Source of the DNA: Acidobacteriota bacterium
GTDB lineage: Bacteria; Acidobacteriota; Terriglobia; UBA7540
Assembly: GCA_021828245.1 (NCBI GenBank)
Contig: JAKASC010000076.1
Location: forward strand, 1 to 9,643
Direction of reading: 5' to 3'
DNA: 9,643 nt
A program made the position numbers and the translations under genes. Positions within the stretch are counted from its first letter, which is position 1. Every line of letters begins with the position of its first letter. The notes beneath the pieces were generated by a model. The model had not been told where the DNA came from, did not search any database, and saw nothing but the letters and a program-made list of their open reading frames with translations. Below are positions 6,245-9,643 of this stretch, in pieces.

Positions 6245-6263
6245 GTGCTTAGATGCTTTCGGC
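6245..6263 (-). other. Stretch resembling the 3' end of 23S rRNA
   Basis: On the minus strand GCCGAAAGCATCTAAGCAC differs by one base from the near-universal GCTGAAAGCATCTAAGCAC of the 23S rRNA 3' domain, as in E. coli. The following bases down to about 6210 show looser resemblance (AAGATACCCTTGAAG against the AAGAT...TCCCTTGAAG type). The 5' partner of the rRNA helix (GTGCT) is not kept, so this is no working rRNA. It is either a short fossil or chance. Confidence 0.3.
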
Positions 6264-6311
6264 TCGAGCAGCGTCTTGGCCCCGGGCGGCGTTAACCGCA
6301 ACCGCTACACC

Positions 6312-6336
6312 ATTCCGTGTGCAAAATACACGGAAT
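6312..6336. repeat. Perfect 9-bp inverted repeat
   Basis: ATTCCGTGT (6312-6320) and ACACGGAAT (6328-6336) flank GCAAAAT. No T run follows on either strand. It lies 82 bases after the rimI stop and about 175 bases upstream of copy 2. It may be an operator for the small genes, or a transcript-end hairpin for rimI. Confidence 0.5.
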
Positions 6337-6418
6337 CGGGCATCGGCCATCTTCCGGTGAAGCTCCCATATTCCCGAAGTCTCCAAAGCCTGTGCTCGGC
6401 GGGGGACGTAGCGCTGTT

Positions 6419-6997
6419 CTATCCATTCTCGCCCTCAAGTTTGAGCTCCATAACCAGAGCATCTTCTTGCGGATCGGAATAATAGCTTCGTCGCCGGCCT
6501 CGCTCGAAAAATCCCAAGCCGATATAAAACTTTCGCGCCGTCGCGTTCGACTCCCGCACCTCCAACCACAGTCGCCGTGCGCCTTGCTTTCGAAGTCTTT
6601 GCGCGCCCTCGCGGACCAACATTCCTCCCACCCCGTGCCGCTGGTATTCCACCGCCACTGCCAGGTTGAGCAGTTCTGCATCTTCGGCCATCGAGTGATA
6701 AGCCGCAAACCCGGTGACGCTCGACGGCGTTTCGCCTTGGCTTTCCGCCACCAAAATGAATCCCCGGCCGCCGCCCATCAGGCGTGCGAAATCGTCGGCC
6801 GCCCAGCGCGCCGCCGCGGGATTCTCATCTTGAATCTTAAGGATGGCCGAAAGATCGTGGGGGGTAAAATCTCGAATCGTCACGGCGTTCAGAAGCGATG
6901 CGAGCCCGGCGGTTTCGCTCCACCGCACCTCATCTTTCTGAGTTTCACCGGCAGAAAGGTTTGCCCCGTACGTTTTTGATGGTTCACCGCTGTGCAA
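6419..6997 (-). CDS. rimI: Ribosomal protein alanine N-acetyltransferase (GNAT family)
   Basis: RimI acetylates the N-terminal alanine of ribosomal protein S18 with acetyl-CoA. The GNAT fold is clear. With the 192-residue form, conserved text starts at VTIRDFTPHDLSAILKIQ (residue 39). The acetyl-CoA loop is LLNLAVAVEYQRHGVGGML (109-127), then LWLEVRESNATARKFYIGLG (143-162) with the RimI catalytic pair Glu146 and Tyr158, and YYSDPQEDALVM near the end. I chose the TTG at 6997 because AAGGA lies 4 bases upstream, overlapping the tsaB stop, which fits translational coupling. It adds about 38 residues to the usual 150-160. The GTG at 6883 gives a classical N-terminus but has no visible ribosome site. 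tsaB ends 7 bases upstream; tsaB-rimI pairs are common. Some family members acetylate other proteins, so the target is inferred. Confidence 0.88.
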   Translation of the reverse strand: MHSGEPSKTYGANLSAGETQKDEVRWSETAGLASLLNAVTIRDFTPHDLSAILKIQDENPAAARWAADDFARLMGGGRGFILVAESQGETPSSVTGFAAYHSMAEDAELLNLAVAVEYQRHGVGGMLVREGAQRLRKQGARRLWLEVRESNATARKFYIGLGFFERGRRRSYYSDPQEDALVMELKLEGENG

Positions 6998-7004
6998 GCG
7001 TTCC

Positions 7005-7721
7005 TTAGCCTTTCCAATTCAGCTCCGCGTCAGAGCGCCGAATGTAGAGTGCGTCGAGAGGCCGGTCGGGGTTCGGGTTCTGTTTCAGATCGCGACCCGC
7101 AATGCGGGCAATCGCGCCGAGCAACGGTTCCGCTGTCCTTTGCCATTCTCCCGGCACGGAAAGCGTCTGCCGCAGAGTTTGCGCCGCCTTGTCGCTCTCG
7201 CGCGCGATCCAAGTGAGGTTCTCAACATCTGCTAAGGCCATTTTCTCAACCCAGCTACGGATTGCGTTTGCCGGTAGCGTCCATCCCTCGCTCGCAGCCT
7301 CGAACCGGCTTCCATTGGAGGCGAGCCTCGCCGTTCGTCGAAAAAGATTGAGGTAAAATTCGCCGCGCCGCGCGTCCAACAGCGGAATCGCCACCTGCGT
7401 GTGCGGCTGGCAGATTTCAACCAGCGCCTCAAGCGCCGAGACGCCCCGTGCCGGTTTGGAGCACGCGCGGCTCCATCCTTGAATGGCCGCTAGCCCGACT
7501 CGGATGCCGGTGAACGAGCCCGGACCACTGGCGGCGGCAAAAAGATCAATGTCGTTCAGGCGAAGTTTTGCTTCAGCGAGCGCCGCCTCCGCCATCTCAA
7601 ACAGGCTCACCGAATAGGTATTGGCGGGCCGGGTGTTGGGGATGAGCGCCAATTGCGCCTCATCCCGATAAATGGCCACACCGCCTTCCGCCCCCGTTGT
7701 GTCAATTGCGAGAATCAGCAT
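7005..7721 (-). CDS. tsaB: tRNA threonylcarbamoyladenosine biosynthesis protein TsaB
   Basis: TsaB (YeaZ) is the non-catalytic partner of TsaD in making t6A at position 37 of ANN-decoding tRNAs, in the cytoplasm. The 238-residue product is of normal length. It opens with the ASKHA-fold strand MLILAIDTTGAEGGVAIYRD and has the family signature AASGPGSFTGIRVGLAAIQG (about residues 64-83), followed by GVSALEAL and PLLDARRGEFYLNLF. The shorter, more variable C-terminal half separates it from TsaD. The ATG at 7721 is fixed by the first strand. No Shine-Dalgarno precedes it, but TATAAT lies 9 bases upstream, so the mRNA may be leaderless. It is followed by rimI at 7 bases, consistent with one transcript, and stands divergent from deoC. 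Confidence 0.95.
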   Translation of the reverse strand: MLILAIDTTGAEGGVAIYRDEAQLALIPNTRPANTYSVSLFEMAEAALAEAKLRLNDIDLFAAASGPGSFTGIRVGLAAIQGWSRACSKPARGVSALEALVEICQPHTQVAIPLLDARRGEFYLNLFRRTARLASNGSRFEAASEGWTLPANAIRSWVEKMALADVENLTWIARESDKAAQTLRQTLSVPGEWQRTAEPLLGAIARIAGRDLKQNPNPDRPLDALYIRRSDAELNWKG

Positions 7722-7730
7722 TCGCTTTTT

Positions 7731-7736
7731 ATTATA
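7731..7736 (-). promoter_or_regulatory. -10 box just upstream of tsaB
   Basis: On the minus strand this reads TATAAT, ending 9 bases before the tsaB ATG. No clear -35 is seen 17 bases upstream (CGCGTG). A start 6-7 bases downstream would leave a leader of only about 3 bases. This agrees with the absence of a ribosome site. Confidence 0.4.
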
Positions 7737-7820
7737 CGAGCGCTTCCGTTGGGCACGCGCCTTTTTTCCGCTGCTGCTACCCCTCGTGGCAGGGCTGGCG
7801 GCGGTTCGTGCCGCGGGCTA

Positions 7821-7829
7821 TGTTAGAAT
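7821..7829 (+). promoter_or_regulatory. Possible extended -10 promoter for deoC
   Basis: TGTTAGAAT fits the extended -10 pattern TGnTAnAAT. No good -35 lies upstream, as is usual for extended -10 promoters. Transcription would begin near 7836, ahead of all candidate deoC starts. Confidence 0.35.
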
Positions 7830-7912
7830 AGTTAAGCTTCACGCCTCGGCGCGGCGCTCGACCGTCAATTTTGAAGATGGAAATGCGCAGGGCAGGGTGT
7901 ATCGAAGCGAGG

Positions 7913-8773
7913 ATGGAAGAACTTGTTTTAACCCGATTGGAGCTGGAGAGCCTGGTGGCGACCTTGGCGCGCGAGTTGGCTCGGCGGCCGTCCGCCTCAC
8001 AGGATCGCGCGACGCCGTCCGGCGTGGGACAGCGCCCGGCAACTTCGGCCTCGAGTTCGCTCGATCCCGCCGTCGTTCGCTCCACCCCCGAGCTTTCCCG
8101 TTTAGCACGTCTGATAGACCACTCGCTGCTCAAACCGGACGCCACCCGCGGCCAGGTCGAGCGTCTGGCGGAAGAAGCCGTTCAGTTTGCCTTCGCGGCC
8201 GCCTCCGTCAATCCTTACTGGACGCCAGTCGTGGCCGAGCGGTTGCGCGGTTCTGCCGTGCGCGTGGCGACGGTGGTTGGTTTTCCTTTCGGCGCCACCT
8301 TGCCCTCTGTCAAGCGCGCCGAAGCTGAGGCGGCGCTTCTTGCCGGCGCTCAGGAGATTGACATGGTGATGAATATTGGTGCCCTCCGCTCCGGCGAACT
8401 GGCCATCGTGCAGAGTGACATGGGCGGCGTGGCGGAGATTTGTCACGCCGCTGGCGCGCGGCTTAAGGTCATCCTGGAAACCGCTTACTTGACGGATGAG
8501 CAGAAAATCACCGCTTGTCGCCTGGCCGAGCAAGCCGGCGCCGATGACGTAAAAACCTCCACGGGCTTCGGCCCTGCCGGCGCGACGGTTGCCGATGTGC
8601 GCTTGATGCGAGAGGCAGTCGGTCCGAGCGTCGGCGTTAAAGCCGCGGGAGGCATTCGCACTCTCCAGGATGCGCTGGCCATGCTTCAGGCGGGCGCCAC
8701 CCGCCTGGGCACCAGCGCCTCGGTCGCCATTCTTGCGGAGGCGGCTCAATGGCTGGCTTCATCCGCCGGCTAG
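7913..8773 (+). CDS. deoC: Deoxyribose-phosphate aldolase with N-terminal helix-linker extension
   Basis: DeoC splits 2-deoxyribose-5-phosphate into glyceraldehyde-3-phosphate and acetaldehyde, in deoxynucleoside breakdown. From the ATG at 7913 the product is 286 residues, against about 220 for usual DeoC. The catalytic TIM barrel starts near residue 62 with ARLIDHSLLKPDAT. Other motifs are ASVNPYWTPVVAERL, VATVVGFPFGA, EIDMVMNIGAL, VILETAYLT, DDVKTSTGFGPAGATVADV with Schiff-base Lys214, and GVKAAGGIRT with Lys243. It ends near RLGTSASVAIL. Residues 2-25 form a likely amphipathic helix, and about 26-60 a Pro/Ser/Ala/Thr-rich linker. This layout recalls cargo-targeting peptides of bacterial microcompartments, but no shell gene is in the window. 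The start is uncertain: TTG at 7871 and ATGs at 7877 and 7883 are in frame, and none has a strong ribosome site. It stands divergent from tsaB. Confidence 0.92.
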   Translation: MEELVLTRLELESLVATLARELARRPSASQDRATPSGVGQRPATSASSSLDPAVVRSTPELSRLARLIDHSLLKPDATRGQVERLAEEAVQFAFAAASVNPYWTPVVAERLRGSAVRVATVVGFPFGATLPSVKRAEAEAALLAGAQEIDMVMNIGALRSGELAIVQSDMGGVAEICHAAGARLKVILETAYLTDEQKITACRLAEQAGADDVKTSTGFGPAGATVADVRLMREAVGPSVGVKAAGGIRTLQDALAMLQAGATRLGTSASVAILAEAAQWLASSAG

Positions 8774-8872
8774 CGGCTGCCTGACCGAGAACGGAGATCC
8801 TCTGGGCCCCAGCGGGTTGCAGGCGGCGACTGATGCGAAGGTTGCGCCCTCTTGCAGTGCGTGCAGGTTATT

Positions 8873-9643
8873 ATGACGGAACCCACGACAAAATCCCCGC
8901 CCCGGCCGCTCGGCCCCACCGAGCTGCTCGGTCTGCTCATCGAGGTCGGCGAGCAGGTCACCTCTACGCTCGATCTCGATGAACTGATGAAGCGCATTGC
9001 CGAGTTGGTGGGTCGCGTCATTGATTATCAGATCTTCGCCATTCTCCTGCTGAACGAGAAAACGCAGGAGCTTAGCGTTCGCTCGAGCGCGGGCCATCCG
9101 GAAGACGTGGTTAAAAATCTCCGCATTAAGGTTGGCGAAGGCATTGTGGGCCGCGCTGCGCTCGAAAAGCGCTCCATCCTGGTGAACGATGTTCGCCGCG
9201 ACCCCTCGTATATTGAATCGGTTCCCGCTGTGAAGTCGGAGCTGGCGGTGCCGCTCATTCTGAAGAATCGCGTTATTGGCGTGATGGACCTGGAGGCCGA
9301 TGCGCCGGATTACTTCACCGATCAGCACGTCAATCTGCTGGAGATGTTGGCCTCGCGCATCGCCATGGCGATTGAAAATGCGCGGCTCTACAACCGCACG
9401 TTGCGCCAGGCCCGCACCCTTCAATTGCTCAACGAAATCAGCCGCGAGTTGAGTTCCGTGCTGGTGCTCAATGATCTGTTGCGGCGTATCGGCACTCTGA
9501 GCAAGCGCCTGGTGGATTATCATCGCTTTAGCATCATGCTGGCCGATTCTGCCACCCAAACCTTCAACGCCGTGATGACCATTCGGCAAGATGAGCGTTT
9601 GCCCGACAACACCTCGGTCAAGTTTGGACAGGGCATTATTGGC
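8873..9643 (+). CDS. GAF-domain signalling protein, N-terminal part (3' end outside window)
   Basis: The frame is open from the ATG at 8873 to the window edge, giving 257 residues. After a Pro-rich start, residues 18-170 form one GAF domain: LLIEVGEQVTSTLDLDELM, DYQIFAILLLNE, then VGEGIVGRAALEKRSILVND, SELAVPLILKNRVIGVMDLE and ending SRIAMAIENARLYNRTL. A second GAF domain begins near residue 183 (LQLLNEISRELSSVLVLNDL, DYHRFSIMLAD, VKFGQGIIG) and is cut off. GAF domains bind small ligands or mediate dimer signalling. Such tandem-GAF proteins often end in a PP2C/SpoIIE phosphatase, a histidine kinase or a GGDEF output domain; which one cannot be told here. No membrane segment is visible. AGG at 8865-8867 is a weak ribosome site five bases before the ATG. 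It starts 99 bases after deoC, with no terminator seen between them. Confidence 0.85.
   Translation, partial: MTEPTTKSPPRPLGPTELLGLLIEVGEQVTSTLDLDELMKRIAELVGRVIDYQIFAILLLNEKTQELSVRSSAGHPEDVVKNLRIKVGEGIVGRAALEKRSILVNDVRRDPSYIESVPAVKSELAVPLILKNRVIGVMDLEADAPDYFTDQHVNLLEMLASRIAMAIENARLYNRTLRQARTLQLLNEISRELSSVLVLNDLLRRIGTLSKRLVDYHRFSIMLADSATQTFNAVMTIRQDERLPDNTSVKFGQGIIG

Noticed and set aside
8759..9589. 276-codon open frame on the minus strand opposite the GAF gene
   Set aside because: The plus strand encodes clear GAF domains. The minus product is rich in His, Gln and Asn with no family motif, as expected for an antisense shadow in a GC-rich gene.
1..9643. CRISPR array, tRNA gene, insertion sequence, prophage or defence system
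   Set aside because: No regularly spaced repeats, cloverleaf, transposase motif or phage gene could be found on either strand.

Overview
The window looks like a chromosomal segment of a GC-rich, free-living bacterium. An acidobacterium is my best guess, from three hints. The gap at 1977-2174 holds a degraded stretch resembling the 'VILSEAKDL/RMTG' intergenic repeats common in Acidobacteria genomes. The last gene starts like the GAF-domain signalling proteins abundant there. Strong AAGGAGG ribosome sites sit beside genes with no such site. No 16S rRNA or taxonomic marker is present, so this is inference.

Layout. Positions 1-3878 (+ strand): the 3' part of leuA (2-isopropylmalate synthase), a 202-base gap with a possible promoter, leuB (3-isopropylmalate dehydrogenase), a repeat-like gap, then a large YtcJ-type amidohydrolase. 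Positions 4005-5147 (+): a NagA-like deacetylase that keeps the metal ligands but departs from classical NagA around the phosphate-binding arginine. Positions 5413-6138 (- strand): two tandem genes for tiny secreted Lys-rich proteins (93 and 55 aa). They share signal peptide, leader and C-terminal KKKGQ, and each seems to have its own transcription signals. Positions 6419-7721 (-): tsaB followed closely by rimI, a tRNA t6A factor and a protein N-acetyltransferase that are common neighbours in bacteria. Positions 7913-8773 (+): deoC (deoxyribose-phosphate aldolase) with an unusual N-terminal helix-plus-linker extension. Positions 8873-9643 (+): the start of a GAF-GAF signalling protein that runs off the window.

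The genes are mostly housekeeping metabolism (leucine synthesis, amino-sugar or amide hydrolysis, deoxyribose catabolism, tRNA modification) and do not form one pathway. The least explained part is 5413-6340: the duplicated secreted basic peptides with structured leaders, a stretch resembling the 3' end of 23S rRNA, and a perfect 9-bp inverted repeat. No gene-free stretch exceeds 300 bases. The longest are 5148-5412 (one weak hairpin), 5695-5970 (promoter and terminator-like elements) and 6139-6418 (leader hairpin, rRNA-like piece, inverted repeat).
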